DNA of 9,902 nt from an uncultured Shinella sp. (GTDB taxonomy: Bacteria > Pseudomonadota > Alphaproteobacteria > Rhizobiales > Rhizobiaceae), in NCBI GenBank assembly GCA_946886325.1, contig CAMPIK010000057.1, positions 1-9,902 on the forward strand, written 5' to 3'. Position numbers and translations under genes: made by a program. How positions within the stretch are numbered: position 1 is the first letter of the stretch; every line of letters begins with the position of its first letter. Shown piece by piece: positions 1 through 7,189 of this stretch. A model generated the notes under the pieces. That model saw only the letters and a list, made by a program, of their open reading frames with translations. It searched no databases and was not told where the DNA came from.

Positions 1-389
1 GACCAGACGAGGCGGGCCATCGCTGCAGCCAAACCATAATACAGGGCGAGGACGGCGGGCAGGCCGATGACGGCAAGCGGCACGGCCCAGGCATAGTCGT
101 CCGCCTCGACCAGCAGCGCGTTGCCAAGCCACCAGAGTCCGCCGAGAAAATAGCCGAAGCCGAACCACCATCCGATGAAGAAGGAGGGAGCGAGACGGCG
201 GAGGATGCCGGCACCCGGCGCGCCCGTCGCCCCGTCGATCAGCCAGACGAGCAGCGTGAACGACACGAAGAGGGAGGCGAAGAAACCGAACGGCGGCAGC
301 GCCAGCACGCCGGCCAGTCCGGCAACGAATGCCACCAGCGCCCGCCGCCACCCCGACAGAAGCATCACCTTGCCCGCAAGTCGCTCCAT
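1..389 (-). CDS. lnt: Apolipoprotein N-acyltransferase Lnt, N-terminal part (cut by the left edge)
   Basis: The last step of lipoprotein maturation is done by Lnt, an inner-membrane enzyme that N-acylates the N-terminal cysteine of apolipoproteins using phospholipid acyl chains. Only the first 129 residues are visible. They begin [17 protein letters not shown] and contain the family's early LPPFGFF motif (residues 31-37), hydrophobic helices around residues 17-50 and 68-92, an aromatic stretch with GWWFGFGYF and WWLGN (residues 73-90), and another hydrophobic segment at about 101-120. The nitrilase-like domain with the Glu/Lys/Cys triad would lie beyond the window. The start is the first ATG after an in-frame stop about 15 bases upstream, and a purine-rich GGGGGCGGA lies directly before it. 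The gene is 99 bases after corC, which matches the conserved corC-lnt order. The identification rests on N-terminal sequence plus synteny. Confidence 0.9.
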   Translation of the reverse strand, partial: MERLAGKVMLLSGWRRALVAFVAGLAGVLALPPFGFFASLFVSFTLLVWLIDGATGAPGAGILRRLAPSFFIGWWFGFGYFLGGLWWLGNALLVEADDYAWAVPLAVIGLPAVLALYYGLAAAMARLVW

Positions 390-488
390 TCCGCCCCCAT
401 GCCGTCACGCGAATCAGCCGCCGCAAGTCTTTCAAAAAACAGGCGGCTTGTCGTCAGTTGCGGGGCAAGGCGATCGGGCGTCTTGCGT

Positions 489-1661
489 TCAGCCGGATGC
501 GGCCTTGTCGTCCTGCCGTGCCTCGGCATCGAGCGCGGCAGACGGTTCGGGCACCAGATGGGGAATATCGCCGTCGAGCTTGGCATGCCGGCGGCGGACC
601 GCCGGGCGCTTGCGGGCGATACGCACGCGCTTGATGCGGCGCGGATCGGCGTCGAGCACATGGAATTCGAAGCCCGGCAAAGCCTGGACGACCTCCCCGC
701 GCGCCGGAATTCGTCCAAGCGAGGCGAAGATCAGCCCGCCCAGCGTATCGGCGTCTTCCAGTTGTTCGCGGATATCAAAGTCGGAGCCGATCGTCTTCGC
801 AAGGTCTTCGAGTTCGGCGCGCGCATCGGCGATGAAGATATCGTCGCCTGCACGGGTGATCATCGCCTCCTCGTCGTCATGCTCGTCCTCGATATCGCCG
901 ACCACCATCTCGACGATGTCCTCAAGCGAGGCGAGACCGTCGGTGCCGCCATATTCGTCGATGACAAGCGCCATCTGCGTGCGGGCGGCCTGCATGCGGG
1001 CCATCAGGTCGGATGCGAGCATCGACGGCGGAACGAAGAGAACGGGACGGACAATGCCGGCTTCGGCAACGGTCTTGCCGAGCTCCACGCGGGCAAGGTC
1101 GAATTCCGCCCGCGGGGTGCGCGATGGCTTGTCGCCGTTGCCGTTGGCAGCGCCATTGCCGTTCTTCGCCCCGGTCCGGCGCTTGTTGCGCGCCTGTTTC
1201 GTGACATAGGCAAGCAGGTCGCGGATATGCACCATGCCGCGCGGGTCATCGAGGCTCTCGCAATAGACCGGCATGCGCGAACGGCCGGATTCCTCGAAGA
1301 TGACCATCAGTTCGCCGATGGAAATATCCTGGTCCACCGCCTCGATATCGGCGCGCGGCACCATGACGTCCTCGACGCGGACCTCGCGAAAGCGCAGGAT
1401 ATTGTGAAGCATTGCCCGTTCTTCGGGCGAAAAGGCGGTGTCGCCCTCGGCGTCGGTCAAAAGCGCTTCCGCGATTTCCCTGCGGAGTGTCGCTCCGCCC
1501 GGATTGCGCCAGATGCGCGCCGCACGCGACCAGAAGGACGTCGCCGATCGGCTGCCGGCTTCCGGTCTCGGCGGGCTGCTACTACTGCCCGCCTCGTCTT
1601 GTCCCGAAGCCTCGGCCCCGGAGTCTTCAGCCGCAACCGGCTGGGATCTAAAGTCGCTCAT
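489..1661 (-). CDS. corC: CorC/HlyC-type CBS-domain protein (YbeX family, often labelled hemolysin TlyC)
   Basis: This 390-residue protein lacks the transmembrane DUF21/CNNM domain, like E. coli CorC (YbeX), and is probably cytoplasmic or membrane-associated. Residues 1-60 are a low-complexity Ser/Glu/Ala-rich tail. A first CBS motif follows (about 95-155, starting VEDVMVPRADIEAVD and including SRMPVY). A second CBS motif lies at about 204-262 (MALVIDEYGGTDGLASLEDI). A CorC_HlyC transporter-associated domain covers about 271-350 (DTLGGLIFASLGRIPARGE). Between the CBS motifs is an unusually long hydrophilic linker (about 156-203) with a KNGNGAANGNGD tract, and there is a basic C-terminal tail. 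Family members are linked to Mg/Co efflux and, in bacteria, to ribosome or membrane homeostasis next to YbeY; 'hemolysin' is a historical label. The ATG is 12 bases after the ybeY stop, with a GGA before it. The exact role here is inferred from family and context. Confidence 0.93.
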   Translation of the reverse strand: MSDFRSQPVAAEDSGAEASGQDEAGSSSSPPRPEAGSRSATSFWSRAARIWRNPGGATLRREIAEALLTDAEGDTAFSPEERAMLHNILRFREVRVEDVMVPRADIEAVDQDISIGELMVIFEESGRSRMPVYCESLDDPRGMVHIRDLLAYVTKQARNKRRTGAKNGNGAANGNGDKPSRTPRAEFDLARVELGKTVAEAGIVRPVLFVPPSMLASDLMARMQAARTQMALVIDEYGGTDGLASLEDIVEMVVGDIEDEHDDEEAMITRAGDDIFIADARAELEDLAKTIGSDFDIREQLEDADTLGGLIFASLGRIPARGEVVQALPGFEFHVLDADPRRIKRVRIARKRPAVRRRHAKLDGDIPHLVPEPSAALDAEARQDDKAASG

Positions 1662-1673
1662 TGTTCCAAACTG

Positions 1674-2177
1674 TCAAACCGGGTCGTCCCCGTAGGGATC
1701 AGATAGGCCAAGTTCCGCCAAAATGCGAGTCTCCAGCCCTTCCATTTTCTCCGCTTCGTCCGTCTCCATGTGATCATAACCGAAGAGATGCAGAAATCCA
1801 TGCACCAATAGATGCGTCAGGTGTGCGTCGAAAGGCTTGCCGAGATCGGCTGCCTCGCGCGCGATCGTCTCTTCTGCCAGCACGATATCGCCGAGCATCG
1901 GCCCCGGCATTCCGCCGGGCGCGAGCGGAAAGGCCGGAAAGGACAGCACGTTCGTCGGCTTGTCCTGGTTGCGCCATTCCGCATTGATCTGGCGGATCGC
2001 CGCATCAGACGTGAAGACCAGAGAAACCTCCGGAGCCTCCACCGGAAACGGTTGCTTCTCATGCGTCGCCAGATAGAGACCGGCGCTCGAAAGGACCCGG
2101 CCAGCCAGTTCTTCCAGCACATCCTCGGCCGGCCAGGCGCCATCCTCGACGCTGATCTGTATATCGAGTTCGCTCAT
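1674..2177 (-). CDS. ybeY: Endoribonuclease / rRNA maturation factor YbeY
   Basis: YbeY is a single-domain zinc metalloprotein used in 16S rRNA 3'-end maturation, ribosome quality control and small-RNA-dependent regulation. The product is 167 residues, normal for the family. The diagnostic zinc motif HGFLHLFGYDH lies at residues 126-136, supplying His126, His130 and His136. Other conserved family segments are INAEWRNQDKPTNVLSFP (about 64-81) and the LGDIVLAEETI strand (95-105). The start ATG is 15 bases after the phoH stop, behind GCGAGAGC, and the stop is 12 bases before corC, so it is translated within the phoH-ybeY-corC series. A Sinorhizobium meliloti orthologue (SMc01113, from memory) has been studied for symbiosis and stress resistance; that the same role applies here is inference. 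Confidence 0.97.
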   Translation of the reverse strand: MSELDIQISVEDGAWPAEDVLEELAGRVLSSAGLYLATHEKQPFPVEAPEVSLVFTSDAAIRQINAEWRNQDKPTNVLSFPAFPLAPGGMPGPMLGDIVLAEETIAREAADLGKPFDAHLTHLLVHGFLHLFGYDHMETDEAEKMEGLETRILAELGLSDPYGDDPV

Positions 2178-2192
2178 GCTCTCGCGGCCGCC

Positions 2193-3248
2193 TCAGCGGT
2201 CGATCCGCTCGCTTTCGTCCTGAACGGCCGTCTGCGCTTCGTAGGCCCGGACGATCCGGGCCACCATCGGATGGCGAACCACGTCCGTATCCTTGAAGCG
2301 GACAACGGAAACACCCTCGACGCCATGCAGGATCTGCAGCGCCTCGACGAGACCGGATTTGACGCCACGCGGCAGGTCGACCTGGCTCGGGTCCCCGGTC
2401 ACGATCATCCGGCCGTTCTCGCCGAGACGCGTCAGGAACATCTTCATCTGCATCGACGTGGTGTTCTGTGCCTCGTCGAGAATGACGGCGGCATTGCCGA
2501 GCGTGCGCCCGCGCATGAAGGCGAGCGGCGCGATCTCGATGACGCCGGCGGTGATGGCGCGTTCGACCTTGTCGCCGGGCATCATGTCGTAGAGCGCATC
2601 GTAGAGCGGCCGAAGATAGGGATCGACCTTCTCCTTCATGTCGCCTGGCAGGAAGCCGAGGCGTTCGCCTGCCTCGACCGCCGGCCGCGACAGGATGATG
2701 CGGTCAACGGCGCCGCGCTCCAGAAGCTGGGCGGCATAGGCGACCGCGAGATAGGTCTTGCCGGTGCCCGCAGGCCCGACGCCGAAGACGAGTTCGGAGC
2801 GCTCCAGCGCGCGGATATAGGCATCCTGCGTCGGCGTGCGCGCGGCGATCGTCTTCTTGCGGGTGGAAAGCTGCGCCATGGAAAGCTTGGCCTTGCGCTC
2901 CATGGTCGGCAGCAGAAGCTGGTCGTCCGCAGCAACTGCCATGCGGATCGCTCCTTCCACGTCTGATGGCTCGATCGCGCCGCCGCCTTGCAGCCGCTCG
3001 TAGAGATAATCGAGCGTGCGCCGCGCCTGGTTTGTGGCGAGCACGTCGCCGGAAATTGCAACCGAATTGCCGCGTGCCCGCGCATCGACCCCGAGCCGCT
3101 GCTCGATCATCTTCAGGTTCTGGTCGAATTGGCCGAAGAGCTCGCTTGCGTGTCGATTGTTCTCGAAGGTGAGCACGAAGTGATTGGCGTCTGTCGGTAT
3201 CTGCTTCGACTGGCGCGGCGGCGACGTCATCAGTTCGTGTCCGTTCAA
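2193..3248 (-). CDS. phoH: PhoH family ATPase (YbeZ)
   Basis: This is the PhoH-like P-loop ATPase of the ybeZ-ybeY cluster, a cytoplasmic protein thought to work with YbeY in RNA metabolism; its biochemical substrate is not settled. The N-terminal 100 residues hold a KH-like part (ENNRHASELFGQFDQNLKMIE, RTLDYLYERLQ). The PhoH domain has Walker A GPAGTGKT at 158-165, the SRPAVEAGERLGFLPGDM stretch at about 187-204, Walker B VILDEAQN at 255-262, and the TGDPSQVDLP motif. Length (351) is normal. The start I chose is a TTG at 3248, because an AGGAG at 3258-3262 lies 9 bases before it. An ATG at 3230 (residue 7) is the alternative, with only a distant GGA. It follows miaB by 27 bases and precedes ybeY by 15. 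Confidence 0.95.
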   Translation of the reverse strand: MNGHELMTSPPRQSKQIPTDANHFVLTFENNRHASELFGQFDQNLKMIEQRLGVDARARGNSVAISGDVLATNQARRTLDYLYERLQGGGAIEPSDVEGAIRMAVAADDQLLLPTMERKAKLSMAQLSTRKKTIAARTPTQDAYIRALERSELVFGVGPAGTGKTYLAVAYAAQLLERGAVDRIILSRPAVEAGERLGFLPGDMKEKVDPYLRPLYDALYDMMPGDKVERAITAGVIEIAPLAFMRGRTLGNAAVILDEAQNTTSMQMKMFLTRLGENGRMIVTGDPSQVDLPRGVKSGLVEALQILHGVEGVSVVRFKDTDVVRHPMVARIVRAYEAQTAVQDESERIDR

Positions 3249-3275
3249 GCGGTCAAGCTCCTATGGGTCCGCCCG

Positions 3276-4673
3276 TCAGTCGATCGCTTCGGCGAAAAGG
3301 CTGTTCGGGCCGGTGCCGGTGATTCGTACCCTGATAATGTCACCGATTTCGGAAGCTTTTGCATCAACATTCACAGGCTGCAGCCAGGGCGACCGTCCGA
3401 CGAGCTGCCCCGGCATGCGCCCCGGCTTCTCAAGCAGGAGATCGATCTCCTTGCCGACGCAGCCAGCGGCGAAGGCCCGCTGCTGGGAAAACAGCAAAGT
3501 CTGCAATCTTTCAAGGCGTTCGGACTTCACGCCCTCCTCCACCTGGTCGCCGAGTTCGGCGCCGGGGGTACCGGGACGGATCGAATATTTGAACGAGAAG
3601 GCCTGTGCATAACCGACCGTCTCGATCAGCCGGATCGTGTCTTCGAAGTCCTCGTCCGTCTCGCCCGGAAAGCCGACGATGAAATCGCCGGAGATCGCGA
3701 GGTCGGGCTGGACGGCGCGGATGCGCTCGATCAGATCAACATATTCCGCCGCCGTATGCCGCCGGTTCATCGCCTTGAGGATGCGGTCGGAGCCGGACTG
3801 CACCGGCAGATGCAGATAGGGCATCAAGGTCGGCAGGTCGCGATGGGCGGCAATCAGGCCGTCGTCCATGTCGCGCGGATGGCTCGTCGTGTAGCGAAGC
3901 CGCGCCAGTCCCTCGATCTCCGAGAGCCGCCAGAGAAGCTCGCCGAGACCCCAGGCCTTTCCGGCCGGCCCCTCACCATGCCAGGCGTTGACGTTCTGGC
4001 CGAGCAGCGTGATTTCACGAACGCCGCCATCGACAAGGCGCTGCGCCTCCGCGACGATCTGAGAAACCGGCCGCGAGACCTCCGAGCCGCGCGTATAGGG
4101 AACCACGCAAAAGGTGCAGAACTTGTCGCACCCTTCCTGCACCGTCAGAAAGGCCGTGACGCCGCGCTGCCGAGTCTTTGCCTTCTCGGCCGCCGGCAGG
4201 TGCTCGAACTTGTCCTCGATCGCATAGTCGGTCTCGATGACCCGCTCGCCCTGCCGCGCCCGTTTCAGCGCGTCCGGCAGCCGGTGATAGGTCTGCGGCC
4301 CGATGACGACGTCAACGGCCGGCGCGCGGCGCAGGATTTCCGCACCTTCCGCCTGCGCAACGCAGCCTGCCACGCCGATCATCAGTTCGCGCCCGACCTT
4401 GGCACGGGCCTTCTTCATCTCGCGCAGGCGGCCGAGTTGCGAATAGACCTTCTCCGCCGCCTTCTCGCGGATGTGGCAGGTGTTGAGCAGCACGAGATCG
4501 GCATCGGCGACGCTGTCCGTCACCTCGTAGCCGTCCTTCGAGAGCGCATCCGTCATGCGGTCGCTGTCATAGACGTTCATCTGGCAGCCATAGGTCTTGA
4601 CGAAGACCTTGCGGGTCTTCGCGCCTTCGGGCGGAGCGGCGGCTGCATCGCGGATGAGGATCTCTTCGGTCAT
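3276..4673 (-). CDS. miaB: tRNA-2-methylthio-N6-dimethylallyladenosine synthase MiaB
   Basis: MiaB is a radical-SAM methylthiotransferase that turns i6A37 into ms2i6A37 in tRNAs reading UNN codons. The 465 residues carry the full architecture. An N-terminal UPF0004 domain has cysteines 30 (VKTYGCQMN), 66 (NTCHIREKA) and 104 (GVAGC) that bind the auxiliary cluster. The radical-SAM core has CDKFCTFC at 182-189, a CxxxCxxC motif that holds the SAM-binding 4Fe-4S cluster. A C-terminal TRAM domain lies at about 385-465. The NTCxIREkA form separates MiaB from the RimO and MtaB relatives. The ATG at 4673 has only a weak ribosome-binding sequence. It lies 41 bases after olsA and 27 bases before phoH. 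Its two Fe-S clusters fit with the Fe-S carrier gene upstream in the same run. Confidence 0.97.
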   Translation of the reverse strand: MTEEILIRDAAAAPPEGAKTRKVFVKTYGCQMNVYDSDRMTDALSKDGYEVTDSVADADLVLLNTCHIREKAAEKVYSQLGRLREMKKARAKVGRELMIGVAGCVAQAEGAEILRRAPAVDVVIGPQTYHRLPDALKRARQGERVIETDYAIEDKFEHLPAAEKAKTRQRGVTAFLTVQEGCDKFCTFCVVPYTRGSEVSRPVSQIVAEAQRLVDGGVREITLLGQNVNAWHGEGPAGKAWGLGELLWRLSEIEGLARLRYTTSHPRDMDDGLIAAHRDLPTLMPYLHLPVQSGSDRILKAMNRRHTAAEYVDLIERIRAVQPDLAISGDFIVGFPGETDEDFEDTIRLIETVGYAQAFSFKYSIRPGTPGAELGDQVEEGVKSERLERLQTLLFSQQRAFAAGCVGKEIDLLLEKPGRMPGQLVGRSPWLQPVNVDAKASEIGDIIRVRITGTGPNSLFAEAID

Positions 4674-4714
4674 GCCGGTTCTTTAGTCGAAAGAGCGGGC
4701 GAAATGAAGCCCCG

Positions 4715-5503
4715 TCAGCGCCCGCGCAGCCGGCTTGCCAGCATGGAGCGGATGCGCGCCTCGACCGCCCGGCTGACGGCCTTGCGGTTGCTGTCCGGGC
4801 CGTAGTCGATCCGTTCGCCGAAATCGACGTCCACGTCGACCGCCCCTTCCCGCATCACGGCAAGAAGATGCGGCGCAAGCTCGATGTCGCCGGGCCAGGC
4901 GGCGAGCGGCCGATGGAACCGGCCCATCGCCATGCCGTGCACGCCGGTATAGGCGATCGACACCGGCTGGATATGCACGATGCCGCCAGGCGCATGGGCG
5001 GCCGCGGATGCCGCTGCGCCGAAAAGCGACGTCTTGATCTCCAGCAGTCGGTTGCCGTCCGATGTCGTGCCTTCCGGAAAGAGCACGACGATCTCCCCGT
5101 CCGCCAGCCGCCGGGCAATCTCGTCCGTCTGCTCGCCGACTTTCCGCTTCTGTTCGCGCTCGACGAAGATAGACGCCTGCAAGCGGGCGAGCAGGCCGAA
5201 GATCGGCCAGTCGCGCACTTCCGTCTTGGCGATATAGACGACATCGGCAATGGCGCCGAGAACGAGGATGTCCTTCCAGGAGACATGGTTCGACGCCAGG
5301 AGCAGCGGACGGTTGCTCTCGATCGTCCCATGCACCGTGATGCGGATGCCGATCATCCGGCAGGCGACGCGATGCCAGAGGCGCGGCAGCCGCCGCCGAA
5401 GCTTCCAGTCGAAACGCAGCGCCAGAAGCTGAACCGGCAGGAGGGCGATGGTGGTGACGGCGACGCCGAGAATGGCCAGCCCGAGGCGGATCCAGGGGAT
5501 CAA
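4715..5503 (-). CDS. olsA: PlsC-type 1-acyl acyltransferase, likely lyso-ornithine lipid O-acyltransferase OlsA
   Basis: This 262-residue membrane acyltransferase starts with one hydrophobic helix (about 6-28). It has the family's catalytic block NHVSWKD at 72-78 (His73 and Asp78, the H-x4-D pair) and the substrate block FPEGTTSDG at 142-150. These show an acyl-CoA/ACP-dependent lysolipid acyltransferase. The specific call is inferred from position: in S. meliloti and Agrobacterium the PlsC-like gene next to miaB and fur/mur is, from memory, olsA, which acylates lyso-ornithine lipid made by OlsB; the housekeeping plsC lies elsewhere. A true PlsC function cannot be excluded from sequence alone. 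An in-frame stop two codons upstream forces the start inside the gene, and TTG at 5503 is the only suitable codon before the helix; GGGTGA precedes it weakly. The gene is 37 bases after mur. Confidence 0.85.
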   Translation of the reverse strand: MIPWIRLGLAILGVAVTTIALLPVQLLALRFDWKLRRRLPRLWHRVACRMIGIRITVHGTIESNRPLLLASNHVSWKDILVLGAIADVVYIAKTEVRDWPIFGLLARLQASIFVEREQKRKVGEQTDEIARRLADGEIVVLFPEGTTSDGNRLLEIKTSLFGAAASAAAHAPGGIVHIQPVSIAYTGVHGMAMGRFHRPLAAWPGDIELAPHLLAVMREGAVDVDVDFGERIDYGPDSNRKAVSRAVEARIRSMLASRLRGR

Positions 5504-5540
5504 GCGTCACCCACGGTCGTCAGGGGCGTGCGACGCCATG

Positions 5541-5969
5541 TCACTCGCCGTCCTTCTTCAGCGGCACGCCGTAGAGTTCGAGCCGGTGATCGACGAGGCG
5601 GAAGCCATGCTCGCGCGCGATGCGCTCCTGGAGTGCCTCGATCTCGGGCGAATGGAATTCGATCACGGTTCCATGCTTCAGGTCGATCAGATGGTCGTGA
5701 TGTTCTTCCGGCACCGTCTCGTAGCGCGACCGGCCGTCGCGGAAATCATGGCGCTCGATGATTCCGGCATCCTCGAAAAGCTTGACCGTGCGGTAGACGG
5801 TCGAGATCGATATCTTCGAATCGACCTCGACGGAGCGCCGATAGAGCTCCTCGACATCCGGATGGTCGGCCGAACTTTCCAGCACGCGGGCGATCACGCG
5901 GCGCTGCTCCGTCATGCGCATGCCGCGCTCGACGCAGATTTCCTCCAGCGTCTTTTCGAGATCGGTCAT
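5541..5969 (-). CDS. mur: Fur-family metalloregulator, rhizobial Mur type
   Basis: This is a 142-residue Fur-family repressor. A winged-helix DNA-binding half (about 1-80) includes RMTEQRRVIARVL and the recognition region SISTVYRTVKLFEDAGII. A C-terminal dimerisation and metal-binding half includes the HHDH motif at 90-93 and REHGFRLVDHRLELYG at 119-134. The only cysteine is Cys12, so the CxxC structural-zinc sites of E. coli Fur are absent. In rhizobia such proteins act mainly as Mn-responsive Mur, repressing Mn import; that assignment is from family knowledge. ATG 5969 is preferred over a TTG 21 bases upstream because GGAGGGG lies just before it and family members begin MTD(L/V)xKTLEE. The gene is 43 bases after rimI and 37 before olsA, and I see no convincing promoter of its own. 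The label fur is equally common. Confidence 0.92.
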   Translation of the reverse strand: MTDLEKTLEEICVERGMRMTEQRRVIARVLESSADHPDVEELYRRSVEVDSKISISTVYRTVKLFEDAGIIERHDFRDGRSRYETVPEEHHDHLIDLKHGTVIEFHSPEIEALQERIAREHGFRLVDHRLELYGVPLKKDGE

Positions 5970-5979
5970 ACCCCTCCGG
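5970..5979 (-). promoter_or_regulatory. Ribosome-binding site that decides the mur start
   Basis: On the minus strand ACCGGAGGGGT runs directly into ATG 5969. The GGAGG core is strong but only 3 bases from the ATG, a tighter spacing than usual. No comparable purine stretch precedes the in-frame TTG at 5990, so this site argues for the 142-residue start. Confidence 0.6.
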
Positions 5980-6012
5980 TCCCCGTGCAAACAACGAACT
6001 TGAACAGGGGAA

Positions 6013-6507
6013 CTAGCGAAGATCGCGCCTCATGACAAGCGCGGCGGACCGCACGCCGCGCGCATCCGCATAATAGGCCTTGCGCTCGCCGACCTTGACG
6101 AAACCGAGCTTCTCGTAGAGGCGCCGCGCGCGCGCATTGTCCTCGTCCACTTCGAGAAACATCGCTTCGGCATCGCGCATGCGGGCCTCGCGTATAGCCG
6201 CCTGCATCAGCCGCCAGCCAAGGCCGAGGCCTTCGAAACGCTGATCGATGCCGATCGAGAGGATTTCTGATTCTCCCGCGACCGCGCGGGCGAGCACGAA
6301 GCCAGCGGCCGTGCGCACCGTCGCATTGGTCTGCCAGGCGGCAAAGCCGTAGACGGGCTCCTGGGCGAGCAGCGAATGAAACTCGCCATCGTTCCAGGCG
6401 CGCGAAAACCGGGCACGATGGAGGGCGGCAGCCGCCTGTAGATCATCCACCTCGAGCGGGAAGATGTCGAATTCGGGCTTGCGCGTGAAATAGTCGCCAA
6501 ACGCCAT
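6013..6507 (-). CDS. rimI: GNAT N-acetyltransferase, RimI type (ribosomal protein S18 alanine N-acetyltransferase)
   Basis: This 164-residue GNAT-fold acetyltransferase has the acetyl-CoA pyrophosphate-binding loop RFEGLGLGWRLM at 90-101 (RxxGxG), the ILSIGID strand at 82-88, LEVDEDNARARRLYEKLGF at 118-136, and a C-terminal RKAYYADARG segment (142-151) typical of RimI. Glu119 and Tyr131 match the residues proposed as catalytic in RimI. RimI acetylates the N-terminal alanine of ribosomal protein S18 in enterobacteria; alphaproteobacterial homologues are assigned by similarity. ATG 6507 is only 4 bases after the tsaB stop, which indicates translational coupling; the reading frame stays open further upstream but only inside tsaB. 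TsaB-RimI adjacency is common in bacteria. Another GNAT substrate is possible. Confidence 0.88.
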   Translation of the reverse strand: MAFGDYFTRKPEFDIFPLEVDDLQAAAALHRARFSRAWNDGEFHSLLAQEPVYGFAAWQTNATVRTAAGFVLARAVAGESEILSIGIDQRFEGLGLGWRLMQAAIREARMRDAEAMFLEVDEDNARARRLYEKLGFVKVGERKAYYADARGVRSAALVMRRDLR

Positions 6508-6511
6508 GGCG

Positions 6512-7168
6512 TCAGGCTCGGGCGATGGAGAATCCGGCCTGCGGCTTCGCATCCGGACCACGAAGATAGGCAGGCTTCGGCAAGTCGACAGCAGGATCGG
6601 CAGCCGCGCCAAGGCGCGCGACCGACAGGATGGACGGAAGCGGCGGCATGTCCGCGGCTGGCCCGCCCAGAAGACCGGCGGCCGAACCGGTCAATGGGAC
6701 GTCCTGTCCGGCGAGCAGGGCGCGTGCGTCCTCGACGGCGATCAGCCGGGCCTCGCCTTCCGGCCGGCCATCGTCTGAAAATATCTGTAGATAGATTTCG
6801 TCACGCTTCGCGTCGATCGCCACCGCAATGCGCGAAGCGCCACCCGCGCTCCGGCGGTCGGCGGCAAGGGCTGCGAGCGTCGTCACGCCGACGACCGGAA
6901 TGCCGAGCGCCAGCGCCAGACCGCGCGCCGCAGCGACGCCTACGCGAATGCCCGTGAAGGAGCCCGGACCGATCGTTACGGCGATGCGCGTGATCGCGTC
7001 GAGTGGAAGCCCTGCCGCAGCAAGGGCCGCATCGACGTCGTCCATCAGGCGCTCGGCATGGCCCCGCCCGATATCCGCGCCGGCTTCGCCGAGCATGCGG
7101 TCCGCATTGCTGTCATAAATGCCCGCGTAGCAACCGCTCGCCGACGTATCGAGGGCGAGAACGATCAA
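6512..7168 (-). CDS. tsaB: tRNA threonylcarbamoyladenosine biosynthesis protein TsaB (YeaZ)
   Basis: TsaB is the scaffold partner of TsaD in making t6A at position 37 of tRNAs that read ANN codons. The product has 218 residues in the ASKHA fold. It opens with MIVLALDTSASGCYAGIYD, has the glycine-rich IGPGSFTGIRVGVAAARGLA stretch (67-86), and ends with the family-typical PAYLRGPDAKPQ (199-210). The HAERL segment (37-41) is also characteristic. The start is TTG at 7168, with GAGG at 7176-7179 seven bases before it; no ATG is available at the family's N-terminus. The gene begins 21 bases after the NifU-like stop and ends 4 bases before rimI. TsaD and TsaC/TsaE are not in this window. Confidence 0.95.
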   Translation of the reverse strand: MIVLALDTSASGCYAGIYDSNADRMLGEAGADIGRGHAERLMDDVDAALAAAGLPLDAITRIAVTIGPGSFTGIRVGVAAARGLALALGIPVVGVTTLAALAADRRSAGGASRIAVAIDAKRDEIYLQIFSDDGRPEGEARLIAVEDARALLAGQDVPLTGSAAGLLGGPAADMPPLPSILSVARLGAAADPAVDLPKPAYLRGPDAKPQAGFSIARA

Positions 7169-7189
7169 AGGCCGGCCTCGCGGATCAGA

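Noticed and set aside
399..1706. 435-codon plus-strand open frame opposite corC; similar long ones at 1812-2966, 4868-5761, 7058-8449 and 8933-9616
   Set aside because: All lie opposite well-supported minus-strand genes, have unfamiliar composition, and cross real gene boundaries. They are composition artefacts.
2988..4805. 605-codon open frame on the plus strand, opposite miaB and its flanks
   Set aside because: It is antisense to a complete, motif-rich miaB and spans into phoH and olsA. In G+C-rich codon-biased DNA the opposite frame often lacks stops. The translation has no recognisable domain.
4683..5510. 275-codon minus-strand open frame overlapping olsA
   Set aside because: It is Arg/Pro/Ala-rich with no domain, while the other frame carries the acyltransferase motifs.
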